Assembly (NCBI RefSeq): GCF_024105635.1
Contig: NZ_WYDQ01000001.1
Coordinates: 4,030,501 to 4,094,500 of the forward strand
Direction of reading: 5' to 3'
From: Oceanicola sp. 502str15
Lineage (GTDB): Bacteria; Pseudomonadota; Alphaproteobacteria; Rhodobacterales; Rhodobacteraceae
DNA: 64,000 bases
In this document: in pieces, positions 55,252 to 63,889 of the stretch
Layout: each line of letters starts with the position of its first letter
Position numbering within the stretch: position 1 is the first letter of the stretch
Position numbers and translations under genes: made by a program
Notes under the pieces: model-generated
Databases searched by the model: none
What the model saw: the letters and a program-made list of their open reading frames with translations, nothing else
What the model was told of the DNA's origin: nothing

Positions 55252-57402
55252 ATGAAAGATTTCAAAACTTCCCGCCGTGGGTTTCTTGCCGGTGCCGCCG
55301 CCGGGGCGCTGGTCATCGGCTTCAATGGCCGAGGTGCGCTGGCGGCCGGGCATGATGGCGCGCTGGTGCCGAACCCCTTCGTCAAGATCGCGCCGGATGG
55401 CACGGTGACGGTGATCCTCAAGCATTTCGAGATGGGGCAGGGCACCACCACGGGCCTTGCTACGCTGGTGGCCGAAGAGATGGATGCCGATTGGGCGCAG
55501 GTGCAGATCGAGTTTGCCCCCGCCGATGCCAGCATCTATGCCAACACGCTTTTCGGGATGCAGGGCACCGGCGGATCGACCGCCATGGCCAACAGCTACA
55601 TGCAATACCGCGAAGCGGGCGCTGCGGCGCGTGCGATGCTGATGGAGGCTGCCAGCCTCGAATGGGCGGTGCGGGCCAGCGAGATCACCATCGAGAAGGG
55701 CGTGGTGTCGCATGGCGATATTTCGGCCAGCTTTGGCGAACTGGTGGCCAAGGTGAAGGAAGGGGCCGAGCCGCCTTCTGCGCCGATCCTGAAAGAGCCG
55801 AAGGATTTCAAACTGATAGGGCAGGATCTGCTGCCCCGGAAGGACACGCCCTCGAAGACGGATGGCACCGCGATCTTTGCCATGGACGTGGCGCCGGAGG
55901 GCACGATTTATGCGGTCATGGCCCGCGCGCCGCGCTTTGGCGGCACGGTGGCCAGTGTTGACGACAGCGCCGCGCTGGAGGTTCCGGGCGTGACGGCGGT
56001 GAAGCAGACGCCGAAGGGCGTGGCGGTCTATGGCACCGACACATGGGCCGCGATCCAGGGCCGGGAGGCGCTGAGCGTGGAGTGGGATTTCTCCAACGCC
56101 GAAGGCCGCTCGACCGAGGAGATGGAGGCCGAATACGCCGCCGCGCTGGACGGTGAAGGCCCGACTGCGCGCAACGATGCGGGCACGGAGGAGGCGCTGG
56201 CCTCCGGCACCGCCATCGAGGCGGAGTTCGACTTTCCGTTCCTCGCGCATTCGCCGATGGAGCCGATGACCTGCACCGTGCAGATCAAGGACGGCAAGGC
56301 GCATATCTGGGATGGCTCCCAGTTTCCGACCGTCACGCAAATGGCGGTAGGCGCCGTGACCGGCGTTGGCCCGGAAAACACGACCATCGAAACCGTCTAT
56401 GCCGGCGGTTCCTTTGGCCGCCGGGCAAACATGGACAGCGACTACCATGTGGAAGCCGCCATGGCTGCCATCGCGCTGGGCACCGATCAGCCGGTCAAGC
56501 TGGTGTGGACCCGCGAAGATGACGTGACGGGCGGATATTACCGCCCAATGGTTAAGCATCGGGTAAAGGCCGCGCTCGGAGAGGACGGCACGCTTGCGGC
56601 CTGGCGCTCGGACGTGGCTTCGAAGTCGATCTTCACGGGCACGCCTATGGAGCAGATGATGGTGCACGAGGGGGTCGACCACGCCTCGGTCGAGGGGGTT
56701 TCCGACACGCCCTACGGCATTCCGGCGATGCAGGTTTCAGTGCGCAACATGGAAACCCCGGTGCCGGTGCTCTGGTGGCGCTCGGTCGGCAACAGCCACA
56801 CCGCCTATGCGATGGAAGTGGCCATGGACATGGCGGCGGAGGCGGCGGGCGCAGACCCGGTGGCCTTCCGCGAGGGCCTGCTTGGCGGCAGCCCGCGGCT
56901 GGCGGGCGTGCTCAAGCTCGCGGCGGAAAAAGCGGGCTGGGGCAGTGACTTGCCCGAAGGCTGGGGCCGTGGTGTTGCGGCGCATTTCTCGTTTCAGAGC
57001 TATGTGGCGCAGGTGGCCGAGGTGTCGACCGACGCCGATGGCGTGGTGAAGCTGGAGCGGATCGTGGCGGCGGTGGACTGCGGCGTGGCGGTGAACCCGG
57101 ACGTGATCCGCGCCCAGATCGAAGGCGGAATCGGCTATGGCCTGGGCCATGCGATGCGCCAGAAGATCACCTTTGACGGGGGCGAAGTGGTGCAGAGCAA
57201 CTTCCCCGATTACGAGCCGCTGCGGATCACCGACATGCCCAAGATCGAGGTGCATATCGTAGCGTCTGCGGAGGCGCCGACGGGGATCGGGGAGCCGGGA
57301 TTGCCGCCTGCGGCGCCTGCGGTGGCCAATGCGATCTACAACGCGACCGGAAAACGCATCTTCCGTCTGCCGATGGTGGATGCGGGCATTGAATTTGCCT
57401 GA
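55252..57402 (+). CDS. Molybdopterin-binding subunit of a xanthine-oxidase-family dehydrogenase (IorB-like)
   Basis: A 716-aa large subunit with a twin-arginine signal ([18 protein letters not shown], residues 7-24), so the folded complex is probably exported to the periplasm. Typical segments are [18 protein letters not shown] near 58, [18 protein letters not shown] near 103, [11 protein letters not shown] near 385, and [18 protein letters not shown] near the C-terminus with the catalytic Glu. The substrate (N-heterocycle or aldehyde) is not shown. No cytochrome or maturation gene is adjacent. Confidence 0.86.
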   Translation: MKDFKTSRRGFLAGAAAGALVIGFNGRGALAAGHDGALVPNPFVKIAPDGTVTVILKHFEMGQGTTTGLATLVAEEMDADWAQVQIEFAPADASIYANTLFGMQGTGGSTAMANSYMQYREAGAAARAMLMEAASLEWAVRASEITIEKGVVSHGDISASFGELVAKVKEGAEPPSAPILKEPKDFKLIGQDLLPRKDTPSKTDGTAIFAMDVAPEGTIYAVMARAPRFGGTVASVDDSAALEVPGVTAVKQTPKGVAVYGTDTWAAIQGREALSVEWDFSNAEGRSTEEMEAEYAAALDGEGPTARNDAGTEEALASGTAIEAEFDFPFLAHSPMEPMTCTVQIKDGKAHIWDGSQFPTVTQMAVGAVTGVGPENTTIETVYAGGSFGRRANMDSDYHVEAAMAAIALGTDQPVKLVWTREDDVTGGYYRPMVKHRVKAALGEDGTLAAWRSDVASKSIFTGTPMEQMMVHEGVDHASVEGVSDTPYGIPAMQVSVRNMETPVPVLWWRSVGNSHTAYAMEVAMDMAAEAAGADPVAFREGLLGGSPRLAGVLKLAAEKAGWGSDLPEGWGRGVAAHFSFQSYVAQVAEVSTDADGVVKLERIVAAVDCGVAVNPDVIRAQIEGGIGYGLGHAMRQKITFDGGEVVQSNFPDYEPLRITDMPKIEVHIVASAEAPTGIGEPGLPPAAPAVANAIYNATGKRIFRLPMVDAGIEFA

Positions 57403-57415
57403 ATAACAAGGGCTT

Positions 57416-57441
57416 GGCCGCGCCTCGGGAGGGGTGCGGCC
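57416..57441 (+). terminator. Hairpin after the molybdenum hydroxylase operon
   Basis: GGCCGCGCC pairs with GGTGCGGCC (one G-T pair) about 12 bp after the stop; no T-run. Confidence 0.45.
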
Positions 57442-57483
57442 GGGCTTTGCAAAAATGCAGGTACGGCGGGGCGCCTCGGGGCG

Positions 57484-57543
57484 TTAACCACGAAAAACCG
57501 TTGTCACATCCCGTACACAACCTGTGCACAGCCTGTGCATACG
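57484..57543 (-). repeat. Dispersed element, copy B (inverted relative to copy A)
   Basis: On the minus strand it reads ACAGGCTGTGC / ACAGGTTGTGT / ACGGGATGTGA, then the T-run and CGTGGTTAAC, as at 24037-24096. It lies between the hydroxylase genes and zntB, about 85 bp before the zntB ATG. Confidence 0.65.
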
Positions 57544-57627
57544 GTATTTTTGCAAAATGAACTTTGTTAACGACAGCAACGCCTCTTTACAGTTGCCCCG
57601 GACGGCAGAGCCCTTAGCCTCTGGCCC

Positions 57628-58599
57628 ATGGAACACATCGAATTTGCCTACTGCCTGAACGGCCCCGACGCGGGCAAGCGGCTGGACAGCGAGGACCACA
57701 TCGTGGCCCGGCTGAAGGCCGACGAACTGGCCTGGCTGCATCTTCTTGCCGACCACCCCGACACCGACCCCTGGATGGAGGAGGTGCTGGATTTCGTCGA
57801 GCCGCCGACCCGCGCCGCGCTCACCGCCAAATCGACCCGCCCGCGCGCCTCGGTGCAGGAGGACGGGCTGGTGGTGATCCTGCGCGGGGTCAACCTGAAC
57901 CCCGGCGAGGACGTGGAAGACATGGTGTCGCTCCGGGTGTTCCTGAACCCGGCCCGGATCATCACCCTGTCGCGCCGGCCGCTGCGCTCTGTTTCCGAGC
58001 TGCGCGAGGAGGTGGCGGCGGCGGAGGGGCCGCAGAGCGTGGGCAGCTTTCTGGCCAGCCTCGTCGAGCGGCTGGGCGGACGGATCGACGAGACGCTGTT
58101 CGAGCTGGCCGAGCGGGTGGACCTGCTGGAGGACGCGGTGATCGGTGCGCCGGCGCCGGAGCAGCGGGCGCAGGTGGTGGACGAGCGGCAGGAGGTGATC
58201 GACCTGCGCCGCTTTCTGGGCCCGCAGCGCGATGCGATCGGGCAGCTTGCCAGCGGCGGCCATGCGATGCTCAGCAAGTCCGACCGGCGGCGGCTGGCGG
58301 AGGCGCATGACAGGCTGGTGCGTGCGGTGGAGGAGCTGGACGCCATGCGCGACCGGCTGATCGTGCTGAAGGACGAGATCGACGCGGCGGTGCAGGACAA
58401 GCTGAACCGCAACCTCTACCTGCTCTCGATCCTCTCCGCGATCTTCCTGCCGCTGGGCTTTTTGACCGGCTTGATGGGAATCAACCTCGGCGGTATGCCC
58501 GGGGCCGAAAGCCCGTGGGCGTTCTGGGTGTTTACCGGGGCGCTGGCGGTGGTGGGGGCCTTGCAGCTCTGGGTCCTGCGCAGGCTGAGGTGGATATAG
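57628..58599 (+). CDS. zntB: CorA-family zinc transporter ZntB
   Basis: A 323-aa pentameric-type divalent cation transporter. A large cytoplasmic N-domain (~1-255) with long helices precedes two C-terminal spans. The signature after TM1 reads LTGLMGINLGGMPG, GIN in place of the GMN of CorA, which is the ZntB-like variant. It would move Zn2+ across the inner membrane. The upstream gap holds repeat copy B and TTTTTGCAAAATG. Confidence 0.85.
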   Translation: MEHIEFAYCLNGPDAGKRLDSEDHIVARLKADELAWLHLLADHPDTDPWMEEVLDFVEPPTRAALTAKSTRPRASVQEDGLVVILRGVNLNPGEDVEDMVSLRVFLNPARIITLSRRPLRSVSELREEVAAAEGPQSVGSFLASLVERLGGRIDETLFELAERVDLLEDAVIGAPAPEQRAQVVDERQEVIDLRRFLGPQRDAIGQLASGGHAMLSKSDRRRLAEAHDRLVRAVEELDAMRDRLIVLKDEIDAAVQDKLNRNLYLLSILSAIFLPLGFLTGLMGINLGGMPGAESPWAFWVFTGALAVVGALQLWVLRRLRWI

Positions 58600-58632
58600 C
58601 GGAGAGGTGGGGCCGGAGAGACCATTTCGCTC

Positions 58633-58661
58633 TTGCCAAGCCGAACCCTCTCTCTTATCCA
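58633..58661 (+). promoter_or_regulatory. Candidate promoter of tRNA-Trp
   Basis: TTGCCA (58633-58638) and TATCCA (58656-58661), 17 bp apart, end 13 bp before the tRNA. Confidence 0.45.
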
Positions 58662-58674
58662 TCGGCCCGGCCTT

Positions 58675-58750
58675 AGGGGTATAGCTCAGTTGGTAGAGCG
58701 ACGGTCTCCAAAACCGTAGGTCGCGGGTTCAAGCCCTGCTGCCCCTGCCA
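58675..58750 (+). tRNA. tRNA-Trp (anticodon CCA)
   Basis: A 76-nt cloverleaf with encoded CCA. The acceptor arms are AGGGGTA/TGCCCCT, the D-arm region AGCTCAGTTGGTAGAGC, the anticodon loop CTCCAAA with anticodon CCA, and the T-loop GGTTCAAGC. It is intact; its 3' end faces the integrase gene 59 bp away. Confidence 0.96.
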
Positions 58751-58760
58751 CTTCTTTTCA
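58716..58760. other. Probable phage attachment site overlapping the tRNA-Trp 3' end
   Basis: Integrases next to a tRNA usually recombine at its 3' part (anticodon stem to CCA). The intact tRNA here would be the left junction. The duplicate that would prove it lies beyond this window. Confidence 0.5.
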
Positions 58761-58808
58761 TGGACCAAATGGACTTCTGAGGCGGACTCCTGTGGAGCGG
58801 TTGGGCGT

Positions 58809-59855
58809 TCAGTTGGGAATTTTTGTTCCGGCTTCGTGCGCCTCCCGCTTGCTGAGTGCTGATTCTGCCATGCGGGCATCACGGCTCATATAGTGGGCGT
58901 CGAGGATCGCGGCCACGTCCCGAAGGCTATGCCCGGTGAAGGTCGCAATCTCGGGTTCGCTGCACCCGGCGAGGGCAAGCCGTGTGACGGCGGTGCCCCG
59001 CAGATCGTGGAACGTGAGCCCGGTCACCTTCGCCTTCGCCAGCGTCTTGCGCCAACTGGCGCTGAAGCCGTGACTTGTCCAAGTGGTGCCCTTGGTGGTG
59101 GTGAGGATCGTGACCGCGCTCTTGGTCTTCGCGGCTTCGTCCAGAGCGGCCTTCAGGGTGCCACTCACAGGGATCACCACCCGGCGGCCCGTCTTGCGCT
59201 GAGTGAGGCGGATATGGGTGCCGTCGTAGGCTTTCCACGTCAGCCGCAGAAGGTCGCCTTGGCGCTGCCCGGTCCAGACTGCCAGAAGGTAGGCGAGGCG
59301 AATGCGGGCAGGGGCGATTTTTAAGAGGGAGGTTTCATCCGCCTCGGTCCAGATCGTATCGGACCGTTTGGACCGATAGAGCTTGCCGGGACGGGCGCAG
59401 GGGTTGGTTACGATCATGCCCCGGTCGGCGGCCCACGCGAGGATCGCCGCGAAGGTGGCGAAGACGTAATCGGCCTGCCGACGCGAGTTGGCCGCCATGC
59501 GGTCACGCCATGCCAGGAACTCGCCGCGGGTGCGGCGGTCGGACAGGGCGGCCAAGGGGAAGTCGCCGAATTCGGTTTCGATTTTGCGGACGTGCTTCGC
59601 GTAATCCTTGCGGGTGCGCTCGGCCAGATCGGTGAACTTTGGAGAGTCCTGATAGGCGTTCAGAACAGATTGCAGCGTGCCCTTGGGCGTCTTCGCCTTC
59701 TCGGCAATCGCCGCGTTGTAGGCGTCCACAAACTCGGGATCGCCGGGCTTGCCGGGCAGCCGGGGGCCGCCCTTCCATGCGTAGTAGTAGGTGACCCGGC
59801 TGCCATCGGCGAGCCGTTTGGAAACCCTGTTGATACCTTTAAGACGGACCCGCAT
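58809..59855 (-). CDS. int: Tyrosine recombinase (phage-type integrase)
   Basis: A 348-aa site-specific recombinase. SAM-like DNA-binding domain at ~55-150, catalytic domain ~165-340 with R198 (TGQRQGD), K221 (RKTGR), H283/R286 (HDLRGT), H309 (GHS) and the nucleophile Y322 (HYMSRD). All catalytic residues are present. It is transcribed away from the phage genes toward tRNA-Trp, and is last in the minus-strand phage gene run. Confidence 0.93.
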   Translation of the reverse strand: MRVRLKGINRVSKRLADGSRVTYYYAWKGGPRLPGKPGDPEFVDAYNAAIAEKAKTPKGTLQSVLNAYQDSPKFTDLAERTRKDYAKHVRKIETEFGDFPLAALSDRRTRGEFLAWRDRMAANSRRQADYVFATFAAILAWAADRGMIVTNPCARPGKLYRSKRSDTIWTEADETSLLKIAPARIRLAYLLAVWTGQRQGDLLRLTWKAYDGTHIRLTQRKTGRRVVIPVSGTLKAALDEAAKTKSAVTILTTTKGTTWTSHGFSASWRKTLAKAKVTGLTFHDLRGTAVTRLALAGCSEPEIATFTGHSLRDVAAILDAHYMSRDARMAESALSKREAHEAGTKIPN

Positions 59856-60045
59856 CGCGCTTGGCCTTCCATGTGTCGAAGGGCGTTTCGGCTTGAGCCG
59901 ACTCGCCGGTAGAAGCCCCCACCATAACCCGAATGGTCCCCTCGCGAGTCACTTCCACGGTTCCGACATCCAGCCCGGCGGCGCGGGCGGCCTTGACCGC
60001 CCGTTCCACGTCAGCTTGCCGGAAGGTGGAAGGACCCCGGGGCAT
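59839..60045 (-). CDS. Small phage protein (68 aa) upstream of integrase
   Basis: A 68-aa protein overlapping the integrase start by 17 bp. The N-terminal half (FRQADVERAVKAARAAGL) looks helical, followed by a strand motif (GTVEVTREGTIRVMVG). Similar small proteins often precede integrases in this bacterial group; a role as an excisionase or regulator is possible but not shown. Confidence 0.6.
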   Translation of the reverse strand: MPRGPSTFRQADVERAVKAARAAGLDVGTVEVTREGTIRVMVGASTGESAQAETPFDTWKAKRDAGPS

Positions 60046-60048
60046 GTC

Positions 60049-60378
60049 TCACCCGTTCAGGCGCACGTTGACGGTGCCGGACGGGTTGGCGGCGGCGGTC
60101 ACGGCAAGGCCGATCTCGGCATTCGCGCCGGAGTCATCGTCCGCGGTCGCCAGCTTGGCGGTGTCATCCCAATAGACCGGATCGCCCACGGCCAGCACGT
60201 CGGTCGAAACCTTCGCCATGCTGAAGACGCCCACGGTCACAAGGTCCAGATCGTCGCCGATCTCGGCATCGCCCGCGGCAATGCCGAAGAGGTTGCCGAC
60301 AAGCACGCCTTGCCCGCTGGTGGCAGCGGCGGCGGCGGTCACGGTGATGTTCTCACCCTTCTGCACATAGTTCTTCAT
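60049..60378 (-). CDS. DUF2190 phage protein (possible capsid decoration protein)
   Basis: A 109-aa protein. NYVQKGENITVTAAAAATSGQGVLVGNLFGIAAGDAE is the DUF2190 start, followed by DPVYWDD and a C-terminal strand ending NVRLNG. DUF2190 proteins are found with head genes and include capsid-cement/decoration proteins. Position 1 bp after the gpW-like gene supports a virion role. Confidence 0.78.
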   Translation of the reverse strand: MKNYVQKGENITVTAAAAATSGQGVLVGNLFGIAAGDAEIGDDLDLVTVGVFSMAKVSTDVLAVGDPVYWDDTAKLATADDDSGANAEIGLAVTAAANPSGTVNVRLNG

Positions 60379-60379
60379 C

Positions 60380-60595
60380 TCAGAGTCCTTTGCTCATTTT
60401 GAAGTGGATCGTGTTGGCGGGCCGGGCGGTGGCCGCCTGAATCTCGGCGTCCAGAGCGGCCAGAGCCCGGGCCATTTCGGCATCGGACCGATATTCGATC
60501 TCTTCGCCGTTTTGGTCCCGGTAGCGCCGGACGCCGCCAGCGCGGGCGGCCAGAAGGTCCGCCCGCATTTTCGTGAGTTCAGCGACGGTCGCCAT
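60380..60595 (-). CDS. gpW-like head-tail joining protein
   Basis: A 71-aa protein with the gpW pattern: a helix (VAELTKMRADLLAA), a basic turn (GGVRRYRDQNGEEIEYRSDAE), then a helix ending in AALDAEIQAA. gpW stabilises DNA in the head and permits tail joining. In lambda it lies between terminase and portal; here it follows the capsid gene. The ATG overlaps the capsid gene stop by 1 nt. Confidence 0.7.
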   Translation of the reverse strand: MATVAELTKMRADLLAARAGGVRRYRDQNGEEIEYRSDAEMARALAALDAEIQAATARPANTIHFKMSKGL

Positions 60596-62361
60596 TACGC
60601 GCCCGCGTTCTTGAACGCGCCGCGCCAGTCGACGGCCCCGCAGCCGAAGTCCAGCACCACGCGGAATTCCATGCCCAGCACATCCCAGCCTTCACGGCTC
60701 GCCATCTGCGGGCCTTGGGCGCTGGACAGGTAGGCATATTCCAGAACGGGAAGCTGCGCCGGGTCGGCGAAGACATACCATTCGCTGCCGGTGATCCGGG
60801 GCTCCACCAGAAGCGACAGGCGCTTGGCGAAGGGGTTCACGTCATCCACCGTGGCGGCGGCCAGTTCGGAAAGAAGCTGTTCGGCCTCGGTCTCTTGTTC
60901 CGGCCCCACCAGAAGGAACTTCGGCGTGACGTTGATCGGCGTCTTGCCGTCCAGAGCCTTCATGCCGCGAAGGGCCTGCCGGGCTTCCGAAAGGCCCGTC
61001 ACGCCCACCCCGGCGTCACCCAGAGCGCCCGGGTTGTCGGAGAGGTTGCCGTGATCGGCGTGGAAGAGCGCCTTGTTGTCTTCGCCCATCGTCGGGTTGG
61101 AAAGCAGGAGGGCCAAAAGCAGGTTGGCCTCGGTCTCAGCGGCCATGCGCCCGGCGGTGCTGCCCCAATCGCGGAACGCGCCCAGATCGTCATTGATGAG
61201 CGCCTTGCGGCTGATAGCGAACTGCGTGGCGTAGGTGTCGAGCGCATAGGACTCGGACGCCTCGCCCCGGCTGGTGTGCTTGATCTCGCCGGACTCGCTC
61301 ACCTTCTCCAAGGTGCCGATGTCCGACAGCTTCAGGCGGGTGCCGGGGCGGAAGTCGGTCATGGTGGTGCGACGGGCCAGAGCCGATTTAACCGGACTCT
61401 GCGCCGCCTGATAGGCCGCCGTCAGCGTCCTGTTGCCGGTGCTGGTGAGCAACTGCGGGAAGTCGCTGGTGGTGTGCATGGCAGCCCGGAAGAGCGTGTC
61501 GGCATCCATCGCGCGGGTGCTGACGCCCGCCGCCTCCACGCAAGCCCGCGCCATATCGCGCAGCGTCTCGGCAGCATAGGGCCGGGCTTCGTCGGTCGGG
61601 GCCTCGCCCGAGACACGGGCGAAGAGGGCATCGGCGCGGCGGGTCAGGGTGACGGCGGGGTCATCGTTCGCCGGGGCCGCGGTGCGAATGCGGGCCGGGG
61701 TGCGGCGCTGCATGGCCTCAAAGGCTTCCGCCCGGGCCTCGGTGATGCTGAGGTCGCGGTCGATCATGTCATCGGCCTGTTCCGCCGACATGCCCGCGCT
61801 GCGGCAAATCTGCCGAATGGCCGCCCGGGTTTCGGTGGTGGTTTCTTCGGTGGTTTCCACCGTTTCGATTTCGTCTTGCGGCATGTCTTCGCTCCTAAAT
61901 GTTGCCTGAGGGTCCGCGGGGGAGGCGACAACGGAGACTTCCTTGATCGCCCATTCGACGGCGGTGCGGACCCGCATCCCGCCTTCGGTGGTCTCACGCC
62001 ACTTGCGCACGGCGTAGCCAATCGACACGCCGCGAATGGTCTTGTCCGCGACCCGCTGCCAGAGCGGGTCCGCGTCGGTCGCGCTGGTGCGCCGGATCGT
62101 TACCACAAGGGCACCGGCTTCCATGCGGGCCGCGGTGATGCTGCCTACCACGTCCAGCGCCCGCCCGCTGCGGTGCCCGTCCAGCACGGGCAGCCCCACC
62201 AGATCGGCGGGGTTGATCGCCGCAGGGTCCAGCCGCTCCATGAAGCCTGCCCGGCGGACCGGGGCGAAAGTCGAGGCGACGGCCTCCACGGTGCCCGCGT
62301 CGGCGTCGAAGGTCTCGGGCGTGATCGCCGCCCGGCGGGTCAGCAATTCTTGCGTTTCCAT
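60595..62361 (-). CDS. Prohead protease / major capsid protein fusion
   Basis: A 588-aa fusion. The N-terminal part (~1-165) is a phage prohead protease (GLPVLDGHRSGRALDVVG, then RGVSIGYAVRKW and KEVSVVASPADPQA). A linker follows (~166-245, acidic, Thr/Glu-rich, then helical, scaffold-like). The C-terminal part (~290-588) is a HK97/Mu-gpT-like capsid protein (TRLKLSDIGTLEKV, YALDTYATQFAISRKALINDD, HADHGNL). The fusion implies cleavage of capsid from its own protease during maturation. Confidence 0.85.
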   Translation of the reverse strand: METQELLTRRAAITPETFDADAGTVEAVASTFAPVRRAGFMERLDPAAINPADLVGLPVLDGHRSGRALDVVGSITAARMEAGALVVTIRRTSATDADPLWQRVADKTIRGVSIGYAVRKWRETTEGGMRVRTAVEWAIKEVSVVASPADPQATFRSEDMPQDEIETVETTEETTTETRAAIRQICRSAGMSAEQADDMIDRDLSITEARAEAFEAMQRRTPARIRTAAPANDDPAVTLTRRADALFARVSGEAPTDEARPYAAETLRDMARACVEAAGVSTRAMDADTLFRAAMHTTSDFPQLLTSTGNRTLTAAYQAAQSPVKSALARRTTMTDFRPGTRLKLSDIGTLEKVSESGEIKHTSRGEASESYALDTYATQFAISRKALINDDLGAFRDWGSTAGRMAAETEANLLLALLLSNPTMGEDNKALFHADHGNLSDNPGALGDAGVGVTGLSEARQALRGMKALDGKTPINVTPKFLLVGPEQETEAEQLLSELAAATVDDVNPFAKRLSLLVEPRITGSEWYVFADPAQLPVLEYAYLSSAQGPQMASREGWDVLGMEFRVVLDFGCGAVDWRGAFKNAGA

Positions 62362-62528
62362 TCGGTGTATTCCTTGTCTCGGGGCGTGATCTTTCGGCCC
62401 TCACGCGGCAGCACGATCACGGTGGCCTTGTCGGGATTGATGGTCAGGCGCGGGCCGCTCACCACGTCCGAAGCCCCCAGCTTCCGGGCTAGCTTCCGAC
62501 AGTGCGCCTCATAGGAGTATTCAGGCAT
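62340..62528 (-). CDS. Small phage protein (62 aa)
   Basis: A 62-aa, Lys/Arg-rich protein overlapping both neighbours (22 bp with the capsid fusion, 8 bp with the portal gene). It has CRKLARKLGASDVV then TVIVLPREGRK. Function unknown; its position between portal and protease suggests a head-assembly role. Confidence 0.55.
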   Translation of the reverse strand: MPEYSYEAHCRKLARKLGASDVVSGPRLTINPDKATVIVLPREGRKITPRDKEYTEWKRKNC

Positions 62529-63888
62529 CGGCTGCCCCCGCGTTCTGGCGCGGATCGGCGGCGATTTCGGAGTCCAGGTCTTCCAGCGCCCAGCCGCGTT
62601 CGGCCACGGCTTTACGCCGCGAGGTTAGTCCGGCGTCCAGTTCGGCCACGGTCGCCTGAGTGTCTTTCAGGGGGTCCACTTGCATCGGATTCGGCGGCAG
62701 CCATTCCGCCGAATAGACGCGAGGCGAGGACTCGAAGTCCGGGGCCGCCAGATCGCCGGACAAGACGGCGTGGGTGATGACCTGTTCCCAGACGGGTTTC
62801 AGGAATTGGGGCACAAGGGTGCCATATTGAATTTGCTCCACCCGCTGGCGAAACGGCAAAAGCCCGGCCCGCAAGCTCGAATAGTTCGCATTGCTCAGAT
62901 CGCCCGAAAGCAGATGTTCCGGCAGCCCCAGCCCGGCGGCGAGTTGCTGCAAGTTCAGGCGCAGAAAGGCCCCGATCTCGGCAATGGTCTGGGGGCTGTT
63001 GAACTTGACGTCGTAACCCGTGGGCAGGCGCTTCATGGTGCCCGGCTCCAAGCCGGTTTCGAGGATTCCGCCCTCCCCGGTGCCGTCGTAGGGCTCGCCC
63101 CCGGTGCCGTTGAGGTCGATAAGGAAGGCCGCGTGCATCGCCGCCACCTTCGCGCCCATCAACAATGCATCGCAGAGTTGATCGAAGTCGGACGCGCTGA
63201 GGATCACAGGCGCGAGCCATGAGACGCCGCGAACCTGCCCGGCGGCCAACGGCTTCATGACGTGGATGATTTCATCGGCAGGCACGCGGACCGGCGGGGC
63301 GTAGTTCGCGAATTGATCGTGGGGGCGATAGGGCAGCACATGGTAGGCAACCCGGCGGCCCTCAGCGTCGAACTCCACGCCCTGCACGATCACGGCCCCG
63401 TCGCCAAGTTCGCGGGTCATAGACTCGTCAATGAGTTCAGGCGGCAGAAGCCGAAGCCGGGGGCCGTCTTCACCGGGCAGGACGTGGAGGAATGCCTCGC
63501 CGTCGATCACCAGCCCACGGGCGACGTCCGCCTGAAGGCCCCAGAAATCCGTCCGGCCATCGGCGTCCGCGTCATCGGCCCATCTTTGGAAGCTGGCGGT
63601 CAGATCGGCCCGCGTGGTGGCGTCCGGGTGTTTCGGGGTCGGCACGATACCGGCCCCCACCAGAGCCCCAGCCCAATTCGCGACAGCTTGCGCCAGCCAA
63701 GGGTTGTTGGCCGCGAGGTAGCGGGCGCGGGACCGAAGAGTCCCGCCACTCGCGGCCACTTCCGAATTGACCCGCCCAAACGTCCCCATCCCAAAGCCCC
63801 GACGCCCGCCAGCCGCGCCATCGAAGCGACGGACTGTGTGGGGCTTGGCCGAACGGCTGAAGAGCTTGGGGACGAAGGGGAACGCCAT
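62521..63888 (-). CDS. Phage portal protein, lambda gpB type
   Basis: A 455-aa portal, the ring through which DNA enters the head. It begins AFPFVPKLFSRS, has RARYLAANNPWLAQAVANWAGALVGAGI near 53-80, EAFLHVLPGEDGPRLRLLPPELID near 130, and NYSSLRAGLLPFRQRVEQIQ near 335. The C-terminal Ala-rich tail ends AGAADA. It is 1 bp downstream of the partial gene at the window edge. Confidence 0.9.
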   Translation of the reverse strand: MAFPFVPKLFSRSAKPHTVRRFDGAAGGRRGFGMGTFGRVNSEVAASGGTLRSRARYLAANNPWLAQAVANWAGALVGAGIVPTPKHPDATTRADLTASFQRWADDADADGRTDFWGLQADVARGLVIDGEAFLHVLPGEDGPRLRLLPPELIDESMTRELGDGAVIVQGVEFDAEGRRVAYHVLPYRPHDQFANYAPPVRVPADEIIHVMKPLAAGQVRGVSWLAPVILSASDFDQLCDALLMGAKVAAMHAAFLIDLNGTGGEPYDGTGEGGILETGLEPGTMKRLPTGYDVKFNSPQTIAEIGAFLRLNLQQLAAGLGLPEHLLSGDLSNANYSSLRAGLLPFRQRVEQIQYGTLVPQFLKPVWEQVITHAVLSGDLAAPDFESSPRVYSAEWLPPNPMQVDPLKDTQATVAELDAGLTSRRKAVAERGWALEDLDSEIAADPRQNAGAADA

Positions 63889-63889
63889 A

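Noticed and set aside
57628..58599. GIN in place of GMN in the CorA-family protein as a broken transporter
   Set aside because: This variation is typical of ZntB-type members.
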